Assembly (NCBI GenBank): GCA_948579315.1
Contig: CAPAOL010000015.1
Coordinates: 3,372 to 67,371, forward strand
Source of the DNA: an uncultured Phocaeicola sp.
Lineage (GTDB): Bacteria; Bacteroidota; Bacteroidia; Bacteroidales; Bacteroidaceae
DNA length: 64,000 nt
Direction: 5' to 3'
The notes under the pieces were generated by a model that was given only the letters and a program-made list of their open reading frames with translations, was not told where the DNA came from and made no database searches. The translations under genes were made by a program, and so were the position numbers. Numbering within the stretch: the first letter of the stretch is position 1; each line of letters begins with the position of its first letter. Shown piece after piece: positions 18,732 to 27,582 of this stretch.

Positions 18732-21119
18732 ATGGTAAAAAGACAGTTACAAAGGATCAGTTTAGGCTCTCTTTTTTTTATAATCGGAGCGATATCTATC
18801 TTTGCACAACCTAAGACAATGGTATCCGGTAAAGTAATATCCAAAGAAAAACAGGAAGTCGTAGATTTTGCAACCGTATATTTGAAGGGTACAACTTATG
18901 GCTGTACAACGAATGAAGAAGGTATCTATCATCTTCATGCACCGGCAGGGAAATACACGCTAGTTGTTTCGGCTATAGGATATAAGACTATAGAAAAGCC
19001 TGTAACTTTAGTTCATGGTGAAAGAATTAAGATGAATGTAATGATTGACCCGTCAGTGACTGAGTTGGGTGAAGTGGTAGTGGTGTCTAACGGGGTTTCC
19101 CGTGTGAAACGTTCCGCATTCAATGCGATAGCTGTAGATACAAAAGAATTCCAGAATTCTACCAAGAATCTGAGTGATGCTTTGGCTAAAGCTCCGGGAA
19201 TGAAACTCCGTGAGTCGGGTGGGGTAGGTTCGGATATGCAATTGATGTTGGATGGTTTCAGTGGCAAACATGTGAAGATATTTATTGACGGTGTACCTCA
19301 GGAGGGAGTAGGGAGCTCTTTTGGCCTAAATAATATTCCTGTGAATTTTGCAGATAGGATTGAAGTGTATAAAGGGGTGGTTCCTGTAGGATTTGGCACG
19401 GATGCTATAGGTGGTGTTATCAATATTGTAACCAATAAGAAGAAACGTAATTGGTTTTTGGATGGCTCCTATTCATACGGTTCGTTCAATACGCATAAAT
19501 CGTATGTGAATTTCGGACAAACTTTCAAAAATGGCTTTACTTATGAAATAAATGCTTTCCAAAACTATTCGGATAATGATTATCAGGTGGATGCACCGGT
19601 AGAGGACTTTGAAACCGGAAGAATTGATAAAGATAAAAAGATACGTGTGAGACGCTTTAATGATACCTATCATAATGAGGCGGTTATAGGTAAGATGGGT
19701 ATTGTGGATAAGAAATGGGCAGACAGATTGATGTTGGGCTTTACTTATTCACACATGTATAAGGAGATACAGACCGGAGTACGTCAGGAAATAGTCTATG
19801 GGGAAAAACATCGTAAAGGATATTCGTTGATGCCGTCATTGGAATATAGTAAGCGTGGCTTATTCATCAAAGGTCTGGATGTGGCATTGACTGCCAATTA
19901 TAATAAAAATGCAACGACAAATATAGATACAGCTTCCTATAAGTACAATTGGTTGGGTGATAGAAAATTAATGAACTCACCCGGTGAACAATCCAATCAA
20001 TATTCACGGGCGGATAATAACAATTGGAATGGAACATTAACCGTTAATTACCGTCTGGCGAAAATACATATGCTGACCTTTAATCATGTGTTGAATACTT
20101 TCCGCCGTTCTAACACTTCTTTATTGGCTAAGATGGAATCGGAGGATGCCATAGCTAAAGAAACCCATAAGAATATCTCCGGATTGTCCTATCGGTTGAT
20201 GCCGTCTGATAATTGGAATCTCTCAGTATTTGGAAAATATTATAGTTTGTATGTGGCAGGTCCTATGGCTACGACTACGAATCAAGATGATTATGTCCGT
20301 ACTACCCGAAACATGAATTCCATAGGATATGGAGCTGCGGGAACTTATTTCATTCTACCCGGTTTGCAGGCGAAATTGTCATATGAAAAAGCATATCGTC
20401 TGCCTACTATTGAAGAAATGTTTGGAGATGAGGATTTGGAAATGGGAGATATCAGTATAAAACCGGAGAGTAGTGATAATTTGAATTTTAATTTGAGCTA
20501 TAACAGAACATTTGGCAGGCATTCTGTATATATGGAAGGTGGAGTGATTTATCGGAATACAAAAGATTATATTCAGCGTAATATTGCGGATTTGAGTGGT
20601 GGTAAATATGCCGCGAAATATATTAATTACGGTAAAGTATTGACGAAAGGATATACTGTTTCTGCTCGTTACGGTTTTGGTAATTGGGTGAGTATAGGAG
20701 GTAATTTTACCAAAATGGATGTACGCGACAATATGAAAACATCTATTTCCAGCAGTGCGGAAAATCTGGCTTATAAAGAACGGATGCCGAATCTGCCCTA
20801 TATGTTTGCTGATTCGGATGTTACTTTTTATTGGCGGGATTTAGGAAGGAAAGGCAATATGTTGACAGTGTCTTATGATAATCAATATCTGCATAGCTTT
20901 ACTTATTATTCTTCCCGAATAGGCTCAAATAAAGGGGACTATGTGGTACCTGATCAATTCTCGCACAATATATCCTTTTCTTATAGTTTGCAAAAAGGAC
21001 GATATAACGTATCATTGGAATGTCGTAACTTCACAGATGAGAAGTTATATGATAATTTTAGTCTTCAGAAGGCCGGTAGGGCTTTTTATGGTAAACTGCG
21101 TGTTTGTTTCGGTAATTAA
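18732..21119 (+). CDS. xusA: TonB-dependent siderophore receptor, XusA-like
   Basis: Outer-membrane receptor for ferric siderophores, energised by TonB. 795 aa: signal peptide ending ISIFAQ, a carboxypeptidase-regulatory-like domain (VSGKVISKEKQEVVDFATVYLKG), plug (LSDALAKAPGMKLRESGG, KIFIDGVPQEG, VPVGFGTDAIGGVINIVTNKK) and a barrel ending in Phe-Gly-Asn. It is shorter than SusC proteins and has no susD partner. Instead it is followed by DUF4374 and PepSY genes, the arrangement of the Bacteroides thetaiotaomicron XusABC xenosiderophore system. The family is clear; the XusA name rests mainly on the operon. Confidence 0.88.
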   Translation: MVKRQLQRISLGSLFFIIGAISIFAQPKTMVSGKVISKEKQEVVDFATVYLKGTTYGCTTNEEGIYHLHAPAGKYTLVVSAIGYKTIEKPVTLVHGERIKMNVMIDPSVTELGEVVVVSNGVSRVKRSAFNAIAVDTKEFQNSTKNLSDALAKAPGMKLRESGGVGSDMQLMLDGFSGKHVKIFIDGVPQEGVGSSFGLNNIPVNFADRIEVYKGVVPVGFGTDAIGGVINIVTNKKKRNWFLDGSYSYGSFNTHKSYVNFGQTFKNGFTYEINAFQNYSDNDYQVDAPVEDFETGRIDKDKKIRVRRFNDTYHNEAVIGKMGIVDKKWADRLMLGFTYSHMYKEIQTGVRQEIVYGEKHRKGYSLMPSLEYSKRGLFIKGLDVALTANYNKNATTNIDTASYKYNWLGDRKLMNSPGEQSNQYSRADNNNWNGTLTVNYRLAKIHMLTFNHVLNTFRRSNTSLLAKMESEDAIAKETHKNISGLSYRLMPSDNWNLSVFGKYYSLYVAGPMATTTNQDDYVRTTRNMNSIGYGAAGTYFILPGLQAKLSYEKAYRLPTIEEMFGDEDLEMGDISIKPESSDNLNFNLSYNRTFGRHSVYMEGGVIYRNTKDYIQRNIADLSGGKYAAKYINYGKVLTKGYTVSARYGFGNWVSIGGNFTKMDVRDNMKTSISSSAENLAYKERMPNLPYMFADSDVTFYWRDLGRKGNMLTVSYDNQYLHSFTYYSSRIGSNKGDYVVPDQFSHNISFSYSLQKGRYNVSLECRNFTDEKLYDNFSLQKAGRAFYGKLRVCFGN

Positions 21120-21176
21120 AGAATTGGAAAAAGGAGTTTATAATTAATTGGGTTTTAAATTAAATAGAAGAATAAA

Positions 21177-22577
21177 ATGAAGAAAGATTTCTTTTTGAAC
21201 GGATTTGCTGCTATTGCCATAGTAGGAATGGCGTTGAGTGCATGTACGGATAATGAGCCGGATTACGGTTCGGGTACCGAGGCTAAAGGTGAGTATGTTA
21301 TTGCATCATCGGTCACAGCGTCTGGAAATACAACGAATGTGCTGCTTACTTCTGAAACGTTGGATAAAGGTACTGTTTCTACAGTGAATAATGGTCTTGT
21401 GAATGATGGTGCAACTCAATGGGTGTTTTACAAGAATCAATATCTTTATGCACTGACTTATAATCAAGGGAATGCAGGTACGACCCGTTCTTATATCATG
21501 GATTCAAATAATGAAGTAAAGGCTCGTTCGGGGGAGTTTGCCGTAAAGAGATTTACTACTTACGGTATTTATGATAAATATATCATGACCTCGTCTACCG
21601 GTGACGGACCTACTGCGTATGCTGATGAGAATGGATATTTACCAAAAATGTTTTTGCTTTCTTATTTGGACGTATCTGCTGAAACATTTACCACGAATGA
21701 TACTCAAAATAAGGCTTATATGTCCGAAAACTTCCTGGGAAATGGAGAATATGTAACATTGGCCGGCATATTGGAACGAAATAATAAACTGTATAGCGCT
21801 GCTATTCCAATGGGGTTAAGTCAATATGGTTCGGCTACTGACGGGGGAAAGTGGATACTTCCCGGCAATGAGGATTTGGTAAAGACAGAAGATGGTGGTT
21901 CCAACAGCAGCAGTTATAAAAAAGGTGAATTGCAATGGACGCAATATCCCAATAAATGCTGGGTGGCTATTTTTGATGATGAAACGCTGACAAATAAAAA
22001 AATCATAGAAACAGATAAGATCAGTTATGCTTGCGGGCGTTTTAAATCACAGTATTATCAAACGATTTGGGCGGCAGATAATGGTGATATTTATGTATTT
22101 TCTCCTAGTTATGCCAAAACAATGGCTGATAAACGGCAACAGACTACCTTGGATGCCGGAGTAGTACGTATAAAGGCTGGAACAGAAGAGTTTGATCCTG
22201 ATTATTATTATAGTATCGAAGCGCAGACCGGAGGTAAATCTTTCATTCGTTGTTGGCATATTACGGGAGATTATTTCCTGTTGCTGATGTATGATCGTCC
22301 CTTGACTGAAACTGGTTTCACTGCTAATCAGTTAGCAATATATAAAGGAGAAACCGGAAAACTGACTTATGTAACCGGTTTGCCTTCTGCCGATTTGATC
22401 TCCGGCTTTGGTAATACTCCGTATGTGGAGAATGGATATGCCTATATGGCTGTAACTACAACAGAAGGATATCCGTCTATTTATAAAATAGATCTGGTTG
22501 GTGCGGTAGCGACAAAGGGTGTTTCTATAGAAGCGACACAAATCAGTGGCGTCGGTAAACTGCAACCTCAGAACTGA
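21177..22577 (+). CDS. xusB: DUF4374 surface lipoprotein, XusB-like siderophore-binding protein
   Basis: In characterised XusABC systems this beta-propeller lipoprotein binds ferric enterobactin-type siderophores at the cell surface and passes them to XusA. 466 aa. Lipoprotein signal ends ALSAC followed by TDNEPDYG, an acidic stretch typical of surface export. The mature part (YVIASSVTASGNTTNVLLTSETLDKGTVS onward) has the repeated strand pattern of DUF4374. Start ATG 21177 lies 57 bp after xusA, with no promoter seen between, so the two are co-transcribed. Confidence 0.87.
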   Translation: MKKDFFLNGFAAIAIVGMALSACTDNEPDYGSGTEAKGEYVIASSVTASGNTTNVLLTSETLDKGTVSTVNNGLVNDGATQWVFYKNQYLYALTYNQGNAGTTRSYIMDSNNEVKARSGEFAVKRFTTYGIYDKYIMTSSTGDGPTAYADENGYLPKMFLLSYLDVSAETFTTNDTQNKAYMSENFLGNGEYVTLAGILERNNKLYSAAIPMGLSQYGSATDGGKWILPGNEDLVKTEDGGSNSSSYKKGELQWTQYPNKCWVAIFDDETLTNKKIIETDKISYACGRFKSQYYQTIWAADNGDIYVFSPSYAKTMADKRQQTTLDAGVVRIKAGTEEFDPDYYYSIEAQTGGKSFIRCWHITGDYFLLLMYDRPLTETGFTANQLAIYKGETGKLTYVTGLPSADLISGFGNTPYVENGYAYMAVTTTEGYPSIYKIDLVGAVATKGVSIEATQISGVGKLQPQN

Positions 22578-22656
22578 GTATTGTAATAATATAATGGGAG
22601 TCTGCGGGCAGTATGTGCTTATGCAGACTCTTTTTATGAATCGTATCGAAGATTTT

Positions 22657-23790
22657 ATGAAGAAAATATTTCGCCAAATACATCTTTGGCTTTCTGTTCC
22701 TTTCGGGTTAATCATTTCCTTGATTTGCTTCTCGGGAGCCATGTTGGTTTTTGAAAATGAAGTGGTGGAACTGACCAGGCATGAGCTCTATTATGTAAAA
22801 AAGGTAGAGACAGTTCCACTTTCTGTTGATCGATTATTGGAAGAGGTAGAACTCACGTTGCCCGACAGTGTGTCTGTGACAGGAATCAGTGTTTTCTCTG
22901 ACCCGGAACGTGCTTGGCAGGTGAATTTGTCCAAGCCTCGTCGTGCTTCCGTGTATGTGGATCCATATACTGGTGAGATTAAAGGTAAATATGAACGTCC
23001 TGCATTTTTTGTGACTATGTTCAGGCTGCATCGCTGGCTGTTGGACAGTATGAAAGCGGATGGTGGAGTCTTCTGGGGAAAAATGATTGTAGGTGTCAGC
23101 ACCCTGTTGTTTGTCGTGGTTTTGATATCGGGTATCGTTATCTGGTGGCCTCGTACACGAAAAGCCTTGAAAAATAGTTTAAGAATATCTGTCGGCAGGG
23201 GCTTTAGAAGATTTTGGTATGACCTGCATGTTGCAGGTGGTATGTATGCGCTGTTTTTTTTGTTGGCTATGGCCCTTACCGGGCTAACATGGTCTTTTGG
23301 ATGGTATCGGACAGGTTTCTATAAAGTGTTTGGCGTGGAAGTACAGCAGGGAGGTGCTCATGGTGGGGTGACCCGGCGTGGGGGGAAAGGCGGCGACCAA
23401 TCCGGAAAGAATGTTTCTCATTCTTCGTCCTATGTTTGTTGGCAACAAGTTTATGAACAATTAGCCCTGAATAATCCCGGCTACAAGCAGATAACCTTAT
23501 CAGATGGGGCAGCAAATGTCTCTTTCAATACCTTCGGTAATCAACGTGCTTCCGATCGTTATAAATTCAATCCTCATAGTGGTAAGATTGATAAGGTAGT
23601 TTTATATAAAGATGCTGAGAAGGCTGGAAAGATTCGCGGATGGATCTATTCTGTACATGTTGGTAGTTGGGGCGGTATGCTTACCCGTTTACTGACGTTT
23701 ATAGCAGCTTTGATAGGAGCCACCTTGCCATTGACAGGATACTATTTATGGATAAAACGTATTTGGAGAAAGAAAGTAAGAGTAAGTTGA
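22657..23790 (+). CDS. xusC: PepSY-associated inner-membrane protein, XusC-like
   Basis: Inner-membrane PepSY_TM protein, thought to act in iron release or transfer after siderophore import. Visible: first helix (HLWLSVPFGLIISLICFSGAML), PepSY region (VYVDPYTGEIKGKY), the RLHRWLLD motif before the second helix (VGVSTLLFVVVLISGIVIWWP), a third helix (YALFFLLAMALTGLTWSFGW) and the C-terminal helix (TRLLTFIAALIGATLPLTGYYLW). I choose ATG 22657; an in-frame ATG at 22636 is also possible, while an earlier one at 22546 lies inside xusB. Last gene of the iron operon, 79 bp after xusB. Confidence 0.85.
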   Translation: MKKIFRQIHLWLSVPFGLIISLICFSGAMLVFENEVVELTRHELYYVKKVETVPLSVDRLLEEVELTLPDSVSVTGISVFSDPERAWQVNLSKPRRASVYVDPYTGEIKGKYERPAFFVTMFRLHRWLLDSMKADGGVFWGKMIVGVSTLLFVVVLISGIVIWWPRTRKALKNSLRISVGRGFRRFWYDLHVAGGMYALFFLLAMALTGLTWSFGWYRTGFYKVFGVEVQQGGAHGGVTRRGGKGGDQSGKNVSHSSSYVCWQQVYEQLALNNPGYKQITLSDGAANVSFNTFGNQRASDRYKFNPHSGKIDKVVLYKDAEKAGKIRGWIYSVHVGSWGGMLTRLLTFIAALIGATLPLTGYYLWIKRIWRKKVRVS

Positions 23791-23827
23791 ATATCTTTGT
23801 TATAAAATTAGGGGGCGAAAAGAATTT

Positions 23828-23868
23828 TATCATATGACCTGTTGTCGTGAATGACAGGTCATATGATA
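23828..23868. terminator. Bidirectional terminator between xusC and corA
   Basis: Perfect 15-bp inverted repeat, arms 23828-23842 and 23854-23868, 11-nt loop, between convergent genes. TTTTTTA lies 12 bp beyond on the plus side and an A-rich stretch precedes the left arm. Confidence 0.75.
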
Positions 23869-23883
23869 TTGTTACAGGATTTT

Positions 23884-24807
23884 TTAGAACCACTTTATCT
23901 TTCTGAAAATAACAAAAGCCAACGCAGACAATGTGATGGATGCCAAAATAATAAAACTAAAAGCATGTGGTAATGCATCTACATGTACATCTACATTCAT
24001 TCCATAGAAACTAGCTATTAATGTGGGTACCATCAGAATGATGGAAATACTGGTCATGCGTTTCATGATGGTGTTCACATTGTTGGATATGATGGAAGCA
24101 AATGCGTCCATGGTTCCGGTTAAGATATCACTGTAGATATTAACCGTGTTATATGCTTGTTTTAATTCAATAACTACATCTTCTACCAAATCGCGGTTTT
24201 GATAATCTTTTTCCTGGAAGATACTTTGCAATTTACCTACCATCACCTCATTTCCACGAATGGACGTATTGAAATAAACCAATGTTTTTTGTAGTTTCAT
24301 CAATCTGAGCAGGTCCTCATTACGTATGCTCCTTTCCAATTCTTTTTCTGCGGCAGCTACATCATTGTTTATTTGCTTCAGATATTTCAAGAACCATACG
24401 GCAGATGAGTAAATTAACCGTAAAATCAATTCAAATTTATTAGGCACAATGATTCCTTTACGTCGGGTGTGGTCAATAAAATCAGGAATCATTTCAGTGG
24501 AGTGATAACACACGGTAACAATGATTTCATTGTTTGTAATGATACCGATGGGGATAGTGATATAAGGGATGCTTCCCTGTTGTTGCAGGGGGATTCGGAT
24601 AATGGTCAGTAGCCAGTTGTCTTCCGTATCCGTTCGCGGACGTTCATCCATATCGGCGATGTCCTCTAAAAAAGCTTCGGGAACTTTTAATTCTTTAGTC
24701 AGAAACTCAAAATCACTTTGGTCGGGGCATTCTACATTCACCCAGCAGTTTGGCATCCATTGTGGCTTTTCTACAAAGCCATTCTCACAATAAAGATATT
24801 TTCTCAT
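23884..24807 (-). CDS. corA: CorA-family divalent-metal transporter
   Basis: Pentameric inner-membrane channel for Mg2+ or a related divalent cation. About 307 aa: acidic cytoplasmic alpha/beta domain, long helical stalk (KQINNDVAAAEKELERSIRNEDLLRLMKLQKTLVYF) and two C-terminal helices. The first helix ends with the diagnostic YGMNV motif, and the protein ends with a basic tail (FRKIKWF). I start at ATG 24807, 15 nt after a very strong AAAGGAGG ribosome-binding site, unusual for this group; an ATG 14 codons earlier has no such support. Some CorA-type proteins carry Co2+, Ni2+ or Zn2+ instead. Confidence 0.92.
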   Translation of the reverse strand: MRKYLYCENGFVEKPQWMPNCWVNVECPDQSDFEFLTKELKVPEAFLEDIADMDERPRTDTEDNWLLTIIRIPLQQQGSIPYITIPIGIITNNEIIVTVCYHSTEMIPDFIDHTRRKGIIVPNKFELILRLIYSSAVWFLKYLKQINNDVAAAEKELERSIRNEDLLRLMKLQKTLVYFNTSIRGNEVMVGKLQSIFQEKDYQNRDLVEDVVIELKQAYNTVNIYSDILTGTMDAFASIISNNVNTIMKRMTSISIILMVPTLIASFYGMNVDVHVDALPHAFSFIILASITLSALAFVIFRKIKWF

Positions 24808-25206
24808 CTTATTGCCTCCTTTCGTTCGTTTATATCCGTTCAGAGGCATTCAGAGTAGTGATTGCCCTGTCGGATCAGTTAATACTATTGCACGTTCGTG
24901 GTATTGAATCGTCCATTTTTATTGATTGTTTTTTGTTTAAAGCGGTACAAAAGTACATAAAACCTTTAAAGGACAGACAGAAGTCAGGAGGCTTTTATAT
25001 TTTTTTTAAGAATATCACCGGAAAGCAATCAGTGCCCGAGCAATGATGGTTTTGTCGCCATAGCACAGTTCTAACGTACTGTGTTTACCGATTAAGTTCC
25101 CTGGCGGAAACTATTGTTGTTAAAACATTTAGCATCCTTTTAATTACATGCAAAATTCACTTAAAAAATCGTTTGTCCAATACCTATTTATGATGAATCT
25201 TGTTCT
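24808..25206. other. Non-coding region between corA and ahpC
   Basis: No supportable gene. It contains a possible RNA structure at 25056-25106: outer arms CGCCA (25056-25060) and TGGCG (25102-25106) enclosing a hairpin CACAGT / ACTGTG (25064-25069 / 25078-25083). No known riboswitch consensus was recognised on either strand. Confidence 0.4.
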
Positions 25207-25260
25207 ATATAATCCTAATAATTAGGTATTGTGGAAGGTGCTGAAGTCGGTTACCTTTGC
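25184..25260 (+). promoter_or_regulatory. ahpCF promoter with possible OxyR-type site
   Basis: -33 ATTG (25229-25232), 20 bp, -7 TACCTTTG (25253-25260), giving a 5' leader of about 47 nt. Upstream are two CTAT words exactly 22 bp apart (25184 and 25206), the spacing in the OxyR consensus, although the paired ATAG halves are poor. A 13-bp palindrome CCTAATAATTAGG (25215-25227) lies next to the -33 box. The promoter is well supported; the OxyR reading is tentative. Confidence 0.6.
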
Positions 25261-25313
25261 AAATGTAATAATTACAATTTAAAAATCAGTTTTAATTTAA
25301 AAATAAAAAGAGT

Positions 25314-25880
25314 ATGGAACCAATTATTAATTCACAAGTTCCTGAATTTAAAGTTCAGGCATTCCATAATGGAGAGTTTAAAACCGTAACTAATAAAGAT
25401 ATTGAAGGTAAATGGGCTATTTTCTTCTTCTATCCTGCTGACTTTACGTTTGTATGCCCTACCGAACTTGTAGATATTGCTGAAAAGTATAATCAGTTCA
25501 AAGAAATGGGAGTGGAAGTATATTCTGTAAGCACCGATTCACATTTCGTTCATAAAGCATGGCATGATGCGTCTGAAAGTATCCGCAAAATCACTTATCC
25601 GATGTTGGCAGATCCTACAGGTGCTTTGTCGCGTGCATTTGGTGTGATGATTGAAGAAGACGGTATGGCTTATCGTGGTACTTTTGTAGTGAATCCCGAA
25701 GGCAAGATCAAATTAGCTGAAATTCAGGACAACAGCATCGGGCGTAATGCTGATGAACTTCTTCGTAAGGTAGAAGCTGCCCAGTTTGTAGCCACTCATG
25801 ATGGTGAGGTTTGTCCTGCTAAATGGAAGAAAGGTGCTGAGACCTTGAAACCGAGTATTGATTTGGTAGGTAAAATTTAA
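25314..25880 (+). CDS. ahpC: Alkyl hydroperoxide reductase subunit C (peroxiredoxin)
   Basis: Cytoplasmic typical 2-Cys peroxiredoxin that reduces H2O2 and organic hydroperoxides. 188 aa with peroxidatic Cys48 in DFTFVCPTEL and resolving Cys167 in GEVCPAKWKKG; no signal peptide. AhpF, which reduces it, is encoded 12 bp downstream. Length and motifs match the enterobacterial AhpC type. Confidence 0.97.
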   Translation: MEPIINSQVPEFKVQAFHNGEFKTVTNKDIEGKWAIFFFYPADFTFVCPTELVDIAEKYNQFKEMGVEVYSVSTDSHFVHKAWHDASESIRKITYPMLADPTGALSRAFGVMIEEDGMAYRGTFVVNPEGKIKLAEIQDNSIGRNADELLRKVEAAQFVATHDGEVCPAKWKKGAETLKPSIDLVGKI

Positions 25881-25892
25881 AGTATAGAACTC

Positions 25893-27443
25893 ATGTTAGA
25901 TAGTGCGATAAAAGATCAGTTAAAAGGTCTTTTTGCCCAATTGGAAGCGCACTATACTTTTGACATCTTTGTCCACCCTCAGCACGAAAGTCGTGCCGAG
26001 TTGGTGGACTTGTTGGAAGAAGTGGCTTCCTGTTCGGATAAACTTTCCTGTCGGTTGCAGGATAGTGAAGGGCTGAAGTTTATCCTTTTAAAAGAAGGAA
26101 AGGATACGGGAATCACATTTCGTGCCGTACCTGGTGGTCATGAATTTACTTCTTTGTTGATGGCTGTTCTGAATGCTGACGGCAAAGGAAAGAATTTTCC
26201 GGACGAGTTTATTACCAGACGTATCAAGGCATTACAGGGGCCGATTAGTTTGACCACCTATTTGTCTCTCACCTGTACCAATTGTCCCGATGTGGTTCAA
26301 GCTTTGAATATGATGGTACTTCTGAATGGTCAGATACGCCATGAGGCAGTAGATGGATCTATAAATGAAGAAGAAGTAGAACGGATGAAAGTACAGGCCG
26401 TTCCTACTGTATTTGCTGATGGTGAACAGATTCATGTGGGGCGTAGCAGTATGGGGGATCTGTTGGAGAAGCTGGAAGCCCGTTACGGTTCGGTGGAATT
26501 GGAAGCTGTTGAGACAAAAGAATATGATGTACTGGTAGCCGGTGCTGGTCCTGCCGGTGCGACAGCTGCTATCTACTCGGCTCGTAAAGGGTTGAAAGTA
26601 GCAATAATAGCCGAGCGTATTGGTGGACAAGTCAATGAAACGATGGGGATTGAGAACTTGATATCTGTGCCTCAGACTACCGGTAAACAGTTGGCCCAGG
26701 ATCTGAAAAAACATTTGGCGGAATATCATATTGATATTTTAGAAAATCGCCGGATAGAGAAAGTGGAAGTGGCAGAGGGCATGAAAGTGTTGTCTGTGAA
26801 AGGTGGAGAAACGTATAAGGCTCCCGTATTGATCATTGCTACCGGGGCGAATTGGAGAAAATTGAATGTTCCCGGTGAAGAAAAATACATCGGTCATGGA
26901 GTTGCTTTCTGTCCTCATTGTGACGGACCATTTTATAAAGATAAGGAAGTAGCAGTCATAGGTGGTGGAAACTCCGGGGTTGAGGCTGCTATTGATTTGG
27001 CGGGAGTCTGTTCCAAAGTGACTGTATTCGAATTCATGGATACTTTGAAAGCGGATACTGTTTTGCAGGAGAAAGCTAAAAGCCTGCCCAATGTGGATAT
27101 TATTACTAATACTCAAACGGTAGAGGTGTTAGGAAACGGTGATAAAGTGGTGGGGCTTATAAAGAAAGACCGTTCATCCGAAAAAGAAGAGATCTTTGCC
27201 TTGGATGGTATTTTTGTCCAAATAGGTTTGACTGCCAATAGCACTTTGTTTAAAGAATTGCTGGAAACGAACCGCATGGGTGAAATTCTGACTGATAAAA
27301 ATGGCCGGACCTCTGTAAAAGGTATCTATGCTGCCGGAGATGTAACGGATGTTTCCTATAAACAGATAGTTATAGCAATGGGGGAAGGCGCCAAGGCTGC
27401 TTTAGCTGCATTCGAAGACCGGATGCGCGGAACGATTTATTAG
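25893..27443 (+). CDS. ahpF: Alkyl hydroperoxide reductase subunit F
   Basis: NADH-dependent flavoprotein disulfide reductase that recycles AhpC. 516 aa: N-terminal tandem thioredoxin-fold domain with the redox pair in LTCTNCPDVV, then FAD-binding GAGPAGATAAIYSARKG, the second redox pair FCPHCDGPF, the NAD-binding motif GGGNSGVEAAIDLAG, and the C-terminal FAD motif GIYAAGDVTDVSYKQI. Full length for AhpF and co-transcribed with ahpC. Confidence 0.97.
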   Translation: MLDSAIKDQLKGLFAQLEAHYTFDIFVHPQHESRAELVDLLEEVASCSDKLSCRLQDSEGLKFILLKEGKDTGITFRAVPGGHEFTSLLMAVLNADGKGKNFPDEFITRRIKALQGPISLTTYLSLTCTNCPDVVQALNMMVLLNGQIRHEAVDGSINEEEVERMKVQAVPTVFADGEQIHVGRSSMGDLLEKLEARYGSVELEAVETKEYDVLVAGAGPAGATAAIYSARKGLKVAIIAERIGGQVNETMGIENLISVPQTTGKQLAQDLKKHLAEYHIDILENRRIEKVEVAEGMKVLSVKGGETYKAPVLIIATGANWRKLNVPGEEKYIGHGVAFCPHCDGPFYKDKEVAVIGGGNSGVEAAIDLAGVCSKVTVFEFMDTLKADTVLQEKAKSLPNVDIITNTQTVEVLGNGDKVVGLIKKDRSSEKEEIFALDGIFVQIGLTANSTLFKELLETNRMGEILTDKNGRTSVKGIYAAGDVTDVSYKQIVIAMGEGAKAALAAFEDRMRGTIY

Positions 27444-27510
27444 TGATAAGTGGTTGGTGGTGAATAGTGGGTGCATATCGCAGTATTTACCACTAATCTT
27501 ATCACTAAAA
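27441..27510 (+). terminator. Candidate ahpCF terminator
   Basis: Arms 27441-27450 (TAGTGATAAG, overlapping the ahpF stop) and 27498-27507 (CTTATCACTA) are exact complements. They enclose about 47 nt containing more AGTGG/CCACT words that can pair. The right arm is followed by an A-run rather than a T-run, so the case is moderate. Confidence 0.4.
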
Positions 27511-27582
27511 AATGCACTCTTTGTATGTATATTGGTGAGAATATGCTTTCTTTGTAGGTGAATCACCGTTTACAGCATTGAT

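Noticed and set aside
24808..25313. Magnesium riboswitch (M-box) upstream of corA
   Set aside because: No M-box consensus was recognised and corA has a plain strong ribosome-binding site close to its start.
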